From: Flavobacterium sp. N1994
GTDB lineage: Bacteria > Bacteroidota > Bacteroidia > Flavobacteriales > Flavobacteriaceae
Reading direction: 5' to 3'
NCBI RefSeq assembly: GCF_025947145.1
Contig: NZ_CP109999.1
Span: 3,100,001 to 3,164,000 of the forward strand
Length of the DNA stretch: 64,000 nt
The notes beneath the pieces were generated by a model. The model ran no database searches, had not been told where the DNA came from, and was given only the letters and a program-made list of their open reading frames with translations. The number at the start of each line of letters is the position of its first letter. Position 1 is the first letter of the stretch. Below are positions 28,901-34,498 of this stretch, in pieces. Both the position numbers and the translations under genes were made by a program.

Positions 28901-29118
28901 CATTTGCCAATAACTTTATGTTAGATGTTACCACTTCAAGTAAATCAGTTGTAGGCGTAAAAGTGTACGATATGGTTGGAAGGTTAATAGAACAACGTGA
29001 GGTTAATGTATCTGATATGGAGAACACCACCATCGGAGACAGATATCCTTCAGGTGTTTACAACGTGGTTGTATCACAAGAGGATAGTGTGGAAATCGTT
29101 AGGGTGGTTAAGAGATAA
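19906..29118 (+). CDS. Giant T9SS-secreted multidomain protein (3070 aa)
   Basis: The N-terminus has a long polar lead before the hydrophobic signal FLILFFLMVWNVSLGQ (about 29-46). Visible modules, in order: a beta-rich opening; a fibronectin-III-like repeat (about 285-365); a choice-of-anchor-like beta domain (about 370-480); a domain beginning PPVNDACATATVL (about 590-725); two ~110-residue repeats with SGGNAxTVYVDASGTG (about 1038-1148 and 1720-1832); several Fn3-like units; a lamin-tail-like domain (about 1977-2120); three Ig-like ~70-residue repeats; a MopE-like segment; and the C-terminal ~490 residues and sorting domain shared with the preceding gene. No enzyme motif was recognised. 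It is probably a huge cell-surface or matrix protein exported by T9SS, with its own promoter and terminator. Confidence 0.85.
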   Translation: MVKKYVKLLESLFVISRQEVKANRGILPNFLILFFLMVWNVSLGQLFQQQFATALATTSSVQTTGTYFAASPTNAQFTGFTSSGAGSTITVGSNKLTLARTANAWGIVRGASFGAPTSLMIRFDYANSASSGASTSAVVFAVGGGTTASSNNTTLTNADLHTRLAFNCTANAGEFVVRDIAGSTNGATTFSGTQTVLFVINNSGATLNYKAPNGSEESVANDKFDVWVGTSKQLDEKSATTATQALNFFKCINSSGVNTVNFSNMLMDPIPATTTTTAATLVNGNGFTANWTTVAGVTGYRLDVATDAAFTSMVSGFNDLYVSGQATSSKLVTGLSGGTSYWYRVRAVSQYTVGEFASGNSNAQNPSTTGSSPVLAISIPGTPSTFSSVCTNSGTSSVTYRITNSGPVAAAGVQVAISGTNSTDFSISGFTQNSTIAASGTADYTITFDPSASGSRTATATVTSTTSGSNTPTSSLSGTGIASVTQTATTNSPTTFAGTTATLSGSYGLGVCPSSTTRGFVYSKTSDDADPLQGGTFVTTTSTSASAGTFTLPVTGLSYGTQYSYKAYIYDGTTYTYGSIVQFTTTPAPPVNDACATATVLSIGTTNSGGTFASATPDYGTSRDVWYSFTPSCSGTHTIAINFPGDNSENIDFEVYASTCPSSTAGRLTLFGGDGPGNVPIANSTNGGDETADFNTAVSGNTYYIRVIDVSDAATTFDITVSTSVTPEIVLANTGTPAASNIASGTNNAVLYGFTLTPSSCSASYTFSAASIATSGTATTSDLSNFRLIVDSSNFGVADAGEISAAIGSASFTNGNPLSFTSLVQTLTGGSAKRYLLIADVNSGATNARTFTASLANTDITASQTITGSAAGNQQTITATSVTIADNGTQVAAGNILRGTNTTVISKAKFTVSGGTASITQIDFVTAGSAGAYVSSDITTNGFRLWRTSSSTFDTNTPIASFSSSKATATSNETISFTTSESLSVGDYYYWLTVDVSNTAISSRTITINGLTNTSITSVGNSITGTTSASGAQTIVAPNLSAGTIAAFGTACINSTSSANSFTLSGSTLDGSTITIGPLSGFVFDAGSGYGATATISGYGSTIATTINVKFAPTLVQSYGGTGSNGIPVSGGNAPTVYVDASGTGINVTAVVTSSAATSLNNTIATLNGNVGTLAICPAATTQKGFVYSVTATNSDPINGGTGVTTSSVSGLTTGNYLLNLTGLTPATGYTFKAYLFDGTTYTYGAATTFSTLTPADHLTFVGVPSTGSTGTNLTSFTVEARRPNGSVDDTYTSNIVLTKATGSGTLSGTTTKAAVAGVATFNDIQLSAAGSYTLFADSGILPQVTSSAIAIAQTASATWLLTANANATTVGNVSGGTQTGGTGIGTMSYTTNGVSSNSWGTAGLDANDYYQFTISPTSGNDLVVSSIATTNNLSSTTATGEVYYSFSPSFTSPVSAGASFAIGTGAVTTTFSGLSISVPNTQTLYVRVFIYKGSGNTLGSGQTVRCKNVTITGSTTATIFAPTVTTTTASAITTSGATSGGNVTSDGGASVSARGVAYGTSTAPTTGTSDGIGTGTFASTLSGLSINTKYFYRAYATNTIGTNYGSESNFYTLANVPGLPVVNNANYTSLDISLDGSSTNSNPSITEFAIQETSTSNYVQANGTLGASPVWKTAATWATITVSPLASSTTYTFRLKARNGDNVETAFGTGLGGTTLTPIVATLSAGTLNPFGSVCINTTTAANSFTLSGTTLDGSTVTIGPLAGFTFDAGSGYGATATISGYGTTISTTINVKFTPTAVQSYGGTGINGIPVSGGNATTVYVDASGTGINTPPTVTSGNPSGITSVAAILAGNITVAGCSAISSYGIEYSTSAGFSNGAGTQVTGTGYTTGPFTASVSGLTPNTTYYYHAYVVNGFGSFYSAEASFLTSGLAAPVANAASSVTSNSFVANWTAVTGASSYRLDVSTSSTFSVITNATDLFISEYVEGSSNNKYIEIYNGTGTSVNLSDYRLRSYTNGATTPGNDVLLSGTLANGSTIVYKNASATVYAGASTSNGALNYNGNDAVALFKISTNANVDIFGRIGEDPGAGGWTATGGFATTDKTLVRKATVIGGVTTNPSSGFPTLATEWTVSNIDVVTNLGSHTFTNPVVPSFVSGYNDLTVNATSQAVTGLTPSTTYYYRARAFAATSTSANSNVINVTTLANPSVTISGAASRCSTDSAVTWTAIPGTGGVAPYSYSWDTVPVQTGATASITNAGTYTVTITDSNNVTATASKTFTVNTAANAGSNGSITLCSTSSAVNLFSSLGGTPDASGTWSGPSTLSGGNLGTFTPGTSIAGTYTYTVAGTAPCANATATVVVTVQSAPASAGTNGTLSVCAGTTPSNAQLFAALGGSPAAGGTWSNVGLVYTYTQTAISPCAVNNTATVTVTEQALPASAGSNGTLTICSTTTLTTGLLFGALTGSPATGGTWSPAPSGAGTYTYTQSATSPCTVDNTATVVVSVVSALTWYQDLDGDGYGNSAVSQVTCSNLAPAYSLLGGDCNDAVATINPGVTEICYNNIDDNCSGAMSEGCAPVVVNMTASYNNTTLLSLSTAIPAVGYTYPGTSNIKYRFSITNVTTNVTSSDIIQASRYVTIPASLHVYGATYTIKVSAVINDEVVPFYGNTITVTGPTVQLITLSSASCGATLASLSSTISANGGLNATGYTFRIRLTSDSGPTPTYGFSSSATRFVGANTFAGFPLQYNTSYQVAVKYTYNDPVTSLPVEAPYGAECTVSTPSIPLIGLAAPTCGSQVATMNAGITASPAAYATGYRFRIRLTSDNGPTPTYYYSLPNASRFSSLVAFQGITLAYNTQYSIAVEYSILNNSVTQWSGFGSECIVQTPFFPTTSLVPSQCGLSTATSLTQQLNITPYPGFPNYKVKLDEISGESITNSQEIVITYSNFRLNQFSIAQLGKNYNVSVAIKQNGVFGDYSTACDLFTAAPSRTVKLPFKASAYPNPFANNFMLDVTTSSKSVVGVKVYDMVGRLIEQREVNVSDMENTTIGDRYPSGVYNVVVSQEDSVEIVRVVKR
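23019..23344 (+). repeat. Internal ~110-residue repeat, copy 1
   Basis: Encodes LSAGTIAAFGTACIN to VYVDASGTGI. It is about 75-80% identical by eye to the copy at 25066-25400 in the same gene. Confidence 0.8.
25066..25400 (+). repeat. Internal ~110-residue repeat, copy 2
   Basis: Encodes LSAGTLNPFGSVCIN to VYVDASGTGI, the partner of 23019-23344. Both copies are followed by an Fn3-like module with TSxxA...Y-x-A-Y. Confidence 0.8.
27402..29118 (+). repeat. Long direct repeat, copy 2 (3' part of second giant gene)
   Basis: Partner of 17950-19666. It covers the MopE-like segment, the C-terminal beta region and the sorting domain. Upstream of 27402 similarity continues into the last Ig-like repeat but is clearly lower. 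Confidence 0.93.
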
Positions 29119-29140
29119 ATAACTCTTTAGTATAAATAAG

Positions 29141-29173
29141 AAAGACCTTCGAGCAATCGAGGGTCTTTTTTTT
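29141..29173 (+). terminator. Terminator after second giant gene
   Basis: AAAGACCTTCGA / TCGAGGGTCTTT (29141-29152 and 29157-29168) around GCAA forms a 12-bp stem with one G-T wobble, then a T run. Confidence 0.88.
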
Positions 29174-29211
29174 AGTTAAGGTTTTAAACTAAAAATTATT
29201 TTTAAAAGACT

Positions 29212-29592
29212 TTATTGATTTTCTTCTGATCCAAAATCAAGTTCATCTAAGTCTCTTCTGTCTTTTTTGGTTGGTCTTCCGGTGCCCGTTTTCCGATAGT
29301 GTTCTTTTGATAATTTCAATAATTCTAAGTGAGCAAATAATTCGGGGGAAGTATCATCTTTTCTATAGATATCAACTAATTTAGCACCAACTCGATTTTG
29401 AGGAATATCTAAAACAGTTATACTATAAGTAATTTGATCTTTACGAAAGGTAACTTTGTCAGTCGGAAAAACTTCTTTTGATGGCTTCGCCACTTGTCCA
29501 TTAACAGTGATATGATTCTTTTTACAAGCTTCCGTTACCATGTTTCTAGTTTTGTAATACCTAACACACCATAAATATTTATCTACTCTCAT
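29212..29592 (-). CDS. S4-domain RNA-binding protein (Hsp15-like)
   Basis: A 126-residue protein with an S4 RNA-binding domain at its N-terminus: MRVDKYLWCVRYYKTRN...ITVNGQVAKPSKEVFPTDKV. The C-terminus is basic and acidic (GTGRPTKKDRRDLDELDF), as in HslR/Hsp15-type proteins, which bind stalled 50S subunits carrying nascent chains. ATG 29592 was chosen over an upstream in-frame ATG at 29637, because a -7 element (minus strand TATTTTTG, 29624-29631) lies between the two and the S4 domain begins exactly at the chosen Met. It faces the second giant gene. Confidence 0.88.
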   Translation of the reverse strand: MRVDKYLWCVRYYKTRNMVTEACKKNHITVNGQVAKPSKEVFPTDKVTFRKDQITYSITVLDIPQNRVGAKLVDIYRKDDTSPELFAHLELLKLSKEHYRKTGTGRPTKKDRRDLDELDFGSEENQ

Positions 29593-29623
29593 TTTTTTTC
29601 CAAAATCAACGTTAAATTGTTCA

Positions 29624-29631
29624 CAAAAATA
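29624..29631 (-). promoter_or_regulatory. -7 element of the S4 protein gene
   Basis: Minus strand reads TATTTTTG, a TAnnTTTG match 31 nt upstream of ATG 29592. No -33 TTG is found at standard spacing. Confidence 0.4.
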
Positions 29632-29672
29632 AATCAATATTGTATCTTGCGGGCTTAAAATTCAAACAAAAA

Positions 29673-30827
29673 ATGAATAAATTATCCAAAATCATATTAC
29701 TTTTTACTATAGCTATGACTATTGTTTCTTGTTCGAAGAGTAGTAGCAGTGAAGAGCCTATTCGCGATTATTCAGAGCAGAATGTAAAAGATATGGCAAG
29801 TATTGAAACTTTTATGAAAACTCATTACATGGAAGTTGTTAGTAACCCGGGAGGAACAGATGATCAAGATGTGACTTTTACATTAATTCCAACAGGAGAT
29901 ATAACTCATACTTCTATATGGGATCAAACGACTTACCCAATTTTGACCAGAAATGTAACTGTAACACAAAATTCTGTTGATATTCCATATAAAATTTACT
30001 ACCTACAGTTGAGACAAGGTTCAGGTGCTACTAGTAAATCACCTTGTAATGTTGATAGAGTATTAACTGCTTACAGAGGAGAGTATATTTATAGCACGAC
30101 AGATGCTACAACAAATATTACTTCAGTTTTATCAAATCAGTTTGAAGAATTAGTTACTCCTCAAAACTTTTTTAGTTTAACAAGTGTTATTAGAGGTTGG
30201 AGTGAGGTATTCCCACAATTTAAAACAGGGAGTTATACTGGAAATTCTGATGGTACAGTTACTTATAATGATTATGGAGCTGGAGTTATGTTTCTACCAT
30301 CAGGCTTAGCTTATTACTCTAATGCAACGGGTGGTATTCCTGCTTATTCACCACTAATTTTTAGTTTTAAATTATTTGAGATTCAAAGAGCTGATCAAGA
30401 TGGTGATGGAATTCCTTCATACTTAGAAGATATAGGAACCGATGCAGCACATCCTACTACACCTGATGGTTATATGTTGACTTTAGCTACGGGTGTTGCT
30501 AATATTGATGATACCGATGGTGATGAAATCCCAAATTTTTTAGATAATGATGATGATGGAGATTACTTTACGACTAGAAGTGAAACAAGTTATGTAAATC
30601 CAACTGATCCAGTACACACTGTTAGATATTATCCTTATGATGGAGCTGCTGTGGATGATCCGTTAACACCTTATGTAGATGAAAGACAAGGGGTTCCAAG
30701 AAAGTTCACTGGACCTAATAATGCTTTAGGGTATCCAACATCAAACAATCCTGCAGATTTTACTGATCCAACAAGATTAAGAAGATATTTAGATCCTTCA
30801 GCTAAGCCTGTTTTTTCTGACCAATAG
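29673..30827 (+). CDS. FKBP-type peptidyl-prolyl isomerase lipoprotein with Ca-binding-like repeats
   Basis: A 384-residue lipoprotein: the signal LLFTIAMTIVSC has a lipobox Cys at about residue 20, followed by a Ser-rich linker. Residues ~115-245 look like an FKBP domain: YYLQLRQGSG, VLTAYRGEYI, SVIRGWSEVFPQFKTG, the late GAGVMFLPSGLAYYSNA and SPLIFSFKLFEI. After it come two thrombospondin-3/EF-like Asp repeats, DQDGDGIPSYLED and DTDGDEIPNFLDNDDDGD, which may bind calcium. It likely helps fold envelope proteins on the periplasmic face. ATG 29673 gives the proper lipoprotein signal; an upstream TTG at 29640 would add an unlikely 11 residues. The first bases before it are shared with the divergent S4 gene. 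Confidence 0.82.
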   Translation: MNKLSKIILLFTIAMTIVSCSKSSSSEEPIRDYSEQNVKDMASIETFMKTHYMEVVSNPGGTDDQDVTFTLIPTGDITHTSIWDQTTYPILTRNVTVTQNSVDIPYKIYYLQLRQGSGATSKSPCNVDRVLTAYRGEYIYSTTDATTNITSVLSNQFEELVTPQNFFSLTSVIRGWSEVFPQFKTGSYTGNSDGTVTYNDYGAGVMFLPSGLAYYSNATGGIPAYSPLIFSFKLFEIQRADQDGDGIPSYLEDIGTDAAHPTTPDGYMLTLATGVANIDDTDGDEIPNFLDNDDDGDYFTTRSETSYVNPTDPVHTVRYYPYDGAAVDDPLTPYVDERQGVPRKFTGPNNALGYPTSNNPADFTDPTRLRRYLDPSAKPVFSDQ

Positions 30828-30834
30828 TATAAAA

Positions 30835-30868
30835 AAAAATCCCGCTAGTTTAAGCGGGATTTTTTTTA
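30835..30868. terminator. Bidirectional terminator between FKBP gene and transketolase
   Basis: AAAAATCCCGCT (30835-30846) pairs with AGCGGGATTTTT (30853-30864). A and T tracts on both sides allow it to serve the convergent genes. Confidence 0.9.
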
Positions 30869-30874
30869 TAGTAA

Positions 30875-31828
30875 CTATTTTCTTTTTATTACTCTTTCTA
30901 CAGCCTCCACAATAGCTTGATTATTGAGCTTGTATTTTTCCATTAGTTGTTCTGGTGTTCCGCTTTCTCCAAAACTATCTTTAACGGCCACAAATTCTTG
31001 AGGACTTGGATTGTTCAAAGCTAAAACTCTAGCAACACTTTCTCCTAGGCCTCCTAAAAAATTATGCTCTTCTGCAGTGACTACACAACCCGTTTTAGCT
31101 ACCGATTTTAAAATAGCTTCGTCATCCAAAGGTTTGATGGTATGTATATTAATTACTTCAGCCGAAATCCCTTTCGCTTCTAAAGTTTCTGCAGCAATTA
31201 AGGCTTCCCAAACTAAATGCCCGGTTGCAATAATAGTTACATCTGTTCCCTCATTAAGCATTATCGCTTTTCCGATAACGAAGGGTTCATCTGCTGGGGT
31301 AAAATTTGGAACAACTGGACGACCAAAACGTAAGTAGGCAGGTCCGTGATGATCTGCTAATGCCAATGTAGCGGCTTTAGTTTGATTATAATCACAGGTA
31401 TTGATTACTGTCATTCCGGGTAGCATTTTCATCAACCCAATGTCTTCTAATATTTGATGTGTGGCACCATCTTCTCCTAAGGTTAACCCAGCATGTGATG
31501 CACAAATTTTCACATTTTTATCAGAGTAGGCTACAGATTGACGAATTTGGTCATAGACTCTTCCAGTAGAAAAGTTAGCAAAGGTTCCTGTAAAAGGAAT
31601 TTTACCTCCAATAGTTAATCCTGCTGCAATCCCAATCATATTTGCTTCTGCAATTCCAATTTGAAAAAATCGCTCTGGATGGTTTTTCTTAAAATCGTCA
31701 AACTTTAGCGAGCCTATTAAATCGGCACAAAGCGCTACCACGTTTTCGTTTTTTTGTCCTAATTCGGTCATTCCTGCTCCAAATCCGGAACGGGTATCTT
31801 TACTTCCTGTGTTGGTATATTTTTTCAT
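30875..31828 (-). CDS. Transketolase, C-terminal subunit
   Basis: A 317-residue protein corresponding to the pyrimidine-binding and C-terminal domains of transketolase. [15 protein letters not shown] opens the Pyr domain, [18 protein letters not shown] contains the catalytic Glu that activates thiamine diphosphate, and [21 protein letters not shown] is the family motif. The C-terminal domain is [16 protein letters not shown] onward. It works with the N-terminal subunit at 32492 in the pentose phosphate pathway. In most relatives the two genes are adjacent; here a third gene lies between them, 4 nt from this one. Confidence 0.93.
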   Translation of the reverse strand: MKKYTNTGSKDTRSGFGAGMTELGQKNENVVALCADLIGSLKFDDFKKNHPERFFQIGIAEANMIGIAAGLTIGGKIPFTGTFANFSTGRVYDQIRQSVAYSDKNVKICASHAGLTLGEDGATHQILEDIGLMKMLPGMTVINTCDYNQTKAATLALADHHGPAYLRFGRPVVPNFTPADEPFVIGKAIMLNEGTDVTIIATGHLVWEALIAAETLEAKGISAEVINIHTIKPLDDEAILKSVAKTGCVVTAEEHNFLGGLGESVARVLALNNPSPQEFVAVKDSFGESGTPEQLMEKYKLNNQAIVEAVERVIKRK

Positions 31829-31832
31829 TGTT

Positions 31833-32486
31833 CTAGTTGTATTTTATGTCTTCAGGTTTAATAGACAAAATGGTATTTATTTTTTTCTTTTGTATAAGTT
31901 TAATTTGATTTTTGTCTTTATTGACAGTTTCTGTTGAAATTAGAGATGGAATGTAACCTCTCGGTAAGTCAATAATTTTACACTTTGAGTAATCTTTAAA
32001 ATAACCATATGCAAAGGATGGTAAAGATTTTGATTCAACAAGTTTCACCATATTTATATATATAGTTTGATAAATTCTTTTCTTTCTTTTATTTGTGAAT
32101 TCTATAATTTCAAATGATTGGTTCAAACTATCAATTTCATTTTGTTTCACTTGGTATTTTTCAGTTTCAATGGTGCAAGGTGCTTTCTTATACTCTAAGC
32201 GTTTTGTATCTATTTCTGAATATAAATATTTAAATTCTATTGAATTATTAATATTCTTTAACGAATAGTGATGAATTATATTATTCTTGTGATCATCAAT
32301 TTCTCCTTTAAATTCACCTCCATTATTATAACAATAAAACAAATAATCCTCATAAGAGGAATTTAACAAAAACATGTCCGTTTTATTGTTTTTTACTGCA
32401 TATTCAAGGAAAATATCAAAATAATATTCTTGACAAAAAACGTTTTGACAGAAAAGGAAAACCGTTAAAGTGATAAATTTCCGCAT
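31833..32486 (-). CDS. Hypothetical secreted protein inside transketolase operon
   Basis: A 217-residue protein I do not recognise. It has a signal peptide ([16 protein letters not shown], cleavage after about residue 18) and a Lys/Asn/Ile-rich, Tyr-rich mature part with no recognisable domain. Base composition is more AT-rich than in the transketolase genes on each side. Spacing is only 4-5 nt to each neighbour and all three share a strand, so it must be transcribed with them. Nothing suggests a role in sugar metabolism; an inserted species-specific gene is the simplest reading. Confidence 0.7.
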   Translation of the reverse strand: MRKFITLTVFLFCQNVFCQEYYFDIFLEYAVKNNKTDMFLLNSSYEDYLFYCYNNGGEFKGEIDDHKNNIIHHYSLKNINNSIEFKYLYSEIDTKRLEYKKAPCTIETEKYQVKQNEIDSLNQSFEIIEFTNKRKKRIYQTIYINMVKLVESKSLPSFAYGYFKDYSKCKIIDLPRGYIPSLISTETVNKDKNQIKLIQKKKINTILSIKPEDIKYN

Positions 32487-32491
32487 TCAGA

Positions 32492-33337
32492 TTAATAATC
32501 TCCTAAAGTTTCTTTGTTTTGTCCTAATCCGTTGGCTAATTGTTCGTCATTTGGTGCTTTTCCGTGCCAAGCATGAGTATACATCATAAAATCAACACCA
32601 TGTCCCATTACGGTGTGTAATAATACACAAACAGGTTTGCCTTTTCCGGTTCTACTTTTGGCTTCATTCATTCCTGCAACGATAGCCTCAATATTGTTAC
32701 CTTCTGTTATTTCTAGTACGTCCCAATCAAAAGCTTCAAACTTAGCTTTTAAATTGCCTAAACTTAAAACATCATTAGTGGCACCATCAATTTGTTGTCC
32801 GTTGTAATCTACTGTAGCGATTAAGTTGTCTACTTTTTTGGCAGAAGCATACATAATGGCCTCCCAATTTTGACCTTCCTGCAATTCACCATCACCATGT
32901 AAAGAATATATTAAATGATTATCTCCGTTCAATTTTTTCGCTTGAGCTGCGCCAATAGCTACCGACATACCTTGTCCAAGTGAACCAGAAGCAATTCTAA
33001 CGCCAGGTAAACCTTCATGAGTGGTAGGATGCCCTTGTAAACGGGTATTCAGTTTTCTAAAAGTAGCCAATTCCGAAACGGGAAAATAACCACTACGCGC
33101 CAAAACGCTATAGAAAATTGGGGATATATGACCGTTGGATAAGAAGAATAAATCTTCATCCATTCCGTCCATACTAAAACCTGGATTTCTTTTCATTACA
33201 TGTTGATACAATACCGTTAAAAACTCAGCGCAGCCTAAAGAACCTCCTGGATGACCTGAATTTACTGCATGTACCATTCGAAGAATGTCTCTTCTGGTTT
33301 GTGTTGTAAAATCTTGTAGTTGTTGAATGTTTGCCAT
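32492..33337 (-). CDS. Transketolase, N-terminal subunit
   Basis: A 281-residue protein equal to the thiamine diphosphate-binding half of transketolase. RMVHAVNSGHPGGSLGCAEF is the phosphate/substrate-binding start and GDGELQEGQNWEA with NGQQIDG is the ThDP/metal motif. It is the first gene of the three-gene operon and has the complete promoter at 33365-33395 just upstream. Confidence 0.94.
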   Translation of the reverse strand: MANIQQLQDFTTQTRRDILRMVHAVNSGHPGGSLGCAEFLTVLYQHVMKRNPGFSMDGMDEDLFFLSNGHISPIFYSVLARSGYFPVSELATFRKLNTRLQGHPTTHEGLPGVRIASGSLGQGMSVAIGAAQAKKLNGDNHLIYSLHGDGELQEGQNWEAIMYASAKKVDNLIATVDYNGQQIDGATNDVLSLGNLKAKFEAFDWDVLEITEGNNIEAIVAGMNEAKSRTGKGKPVCVLLHTVMGHGVDFMMYTHAWHGKAPNDEQLANGLGQNKETLGDY

Positions 33338-33364
33338 TATTTGTAGTTAAAAATTATTCGTTCT

Positions 33365-33395
33365 CAAAAGTAATTCTATTTTTTTCGAAAGGCAA
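33365..33395 (-). promoter_or_regulatory. Complete promoter of the transketolase operon
   Basis: On the minus strand TTG (33395-33393), a 20-nt spacer and TACTTTTG (33372-33365) match the -33/-7 consensus exactly. ATG 33337 follows by 27 nt. Confidence 0.7.
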
Positions 33396-33528
33396 AAGTT
33401 TTATAAATTAGTTATTACAGGATATAAACAGTTAACTGCAATAGTGAAATTATATAAAAATGTCGATTTATTCTGTAATACTCTTTGGTAGGCCTCGTGC
33501 TAATTTTGTGTTACCAAATTTACAAAGT

Positions 33529-33930
33529 ATGAAATCACAAACTATTTACTATCTAGATGATGACCAAGAAGATTTAGATTTTTTTAAAGAAGTTACGGAG
33601 AGTTTAGGTCACAATGTTTTGTTGTTTACACAAGGTCGCAGAATGTTGCAAGCATTAGACAATGAAGCAGAAAAACCCGATATAATTTTTTTGGATATTC
33701 ATATGCCTATTCTTAACGGAGAGGAAATAGTTGCTCTCATTAAAAAGACTGAGGAATGGAAAGATATTCCTATTGTCATGGTATCGGGAGCTTACCCTAA
33801 AAAGTTGGTGCGCCATTTTTCAGAGATAGGAGTCAATTACTTATTGAAAAGACCCAGTATTCACGACTTTAAAGAGGCTATAGAAAACGTATTGAAAATG
33901 GATATTAAATCAAGTCAAATTAACGGTTGA
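33529..33930 (+). CDS. Stand-alone response regulator receiver protein
   Basis: A 133-residue CheY-like protein with only a receiver domain. The acidic pocket is YYLDDDQED, the phospho-acceptor Asp is in IIFLDIHMPILNG, the switch Ser in VMVSGAY, and the conserved Lys in YLLKRPS. It has no output domain, so it probably acts by protein contact in a phosphorelay. ATG 33529 is preferred to an upstream in-frame ATG at 33460, because a -7-like TAATTTTG (33501-33508) lies between them and the domain starts right after 33529. No kinase gene is next to it. Confidence 0.85.
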   Translation: MKSQTIYYLDDDQEDLDFFKEVTESLGHNVLLFTQGRRMLQALDNEAEKPDIIFLDIHMPILNGEEIVALIKKTEEWKDIPIVMVSGAYPKKLVRHFSEIGVNYLLKRPSIHDFKEAIENVLKMDIKSSQING

Positions 33931-34067
33931 TAGTTTGTAAATCAATTAACTAAATACTTGTTTCATTCGTTATGTGGCAATCATATAACTTTATAAATGA
34001 ATTGTACAATTTTTAGTTAAAAGACCTTCTTAATTTTACTGTATTATAAACCATTAAATATAGTATC

Positions 34068-34343
34068 ATGAAAACAATACCAAAACCCCAAGGCACTCTT
34101 AAAGCTACTGATTTAAAAGAAAATCAAATAGAAAGTAAGTATGATACGCATTCTGAAAAAAAGCCACATCAAAAAACTACAGTGTCCACAGATGCTAACC
34201 CTGATCGTGTTTCTAATGACAATAGAGATACAACATCTAGTAAAATAGATAAGGACGATGCGGAAGTTTCAGGACAAGATGATGAGAATTTATCTGAGCC
34301 ATTTCCAAAAAGCAGAAGTTCTTCTTTTCCAAGCCTCTTATGA
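34068..34343 (+). CDS. Small charged hypothetical protein
   Basis: A 91-residue, strongly hydrophilic protein rich in Lys, Asp, Ser and Thr with no signal peptide or membrane segment and no predicted fold. I do not recognise a family. It probably is intrinsically disordered. It has an ATG after an AT-rich leader but no TAnnTTTG box, and stands alone between the receiver gene and tgt. The clear ATG and the low-complexity acidic/basic pattern make it a plausible gene, yet coding status is not certain. Confidence 0.5.
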   Translation: MKTIPKPQGTLKATDLKENQIESKYDTHSEKKPHQKTTVSTDANPDRVSNDNRDTTSSKIDKDDAEVSGQDDENLSEPFPKSRSSSFPSLL

Positions 34344-34438
34344 TGATTCATTAAAAAATAATGGCAACCCAATGTAATGATGAGTTCCTTTTTTTTATTT
34401 GTATCTACTTTTGAAGTTATTAATTCTGTTAAATAAAA

Positions 34439-34466
34439 TCCTAAATCCTAAATCCTAAATTCTAAA
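34439..34466 (+). repeat. 7-bp tandem repeat in the tgt promoter
   Basis: Three perfect copies of TCCTAAA (34439-34459) and a fourth with one change, TTCTAAA (34460-34466), end 5 nt before the -7 element. The arrangement is the same as at recR although the heptamer sequence is different. Confidence 0.85.
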
Positions 34467-34471
34467 TCTTT

Positions 34472-34479
34472 TATCTTTG
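34472..34479 (+). promoter_or_regulatory. -7 element of tgt
   Basis: TATCTTTG fits TAnnTTTG and lies 19 nt before ATG 34499. The -33 window is filled by the heptamer repeat, which has no TTG. Confidence 0.55.
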
Positions 34480-34498
34480 CCGACTGTAAAAAGAGACT

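Noticed and set aside
14705..29118. Integrated mobile element carrying the giant genes
   Set aside because: No integrase, transposase, terminal repeats or target duplication was seen; the long direct repeats are inside the coding regions.
19906..29118. Assembly artefact explaining the duplicated 3' end
   Set aside because: The copies differ by scattered substitutions and have distinct downstream DNA after the terminators, so they are real separate loci.
31833..32486. Pseudogene or frameshift remnant between transketolase subunits
   Set aside because: The frame is intact with a clear signal peptide and stop, and neither transketolase half is truncated.
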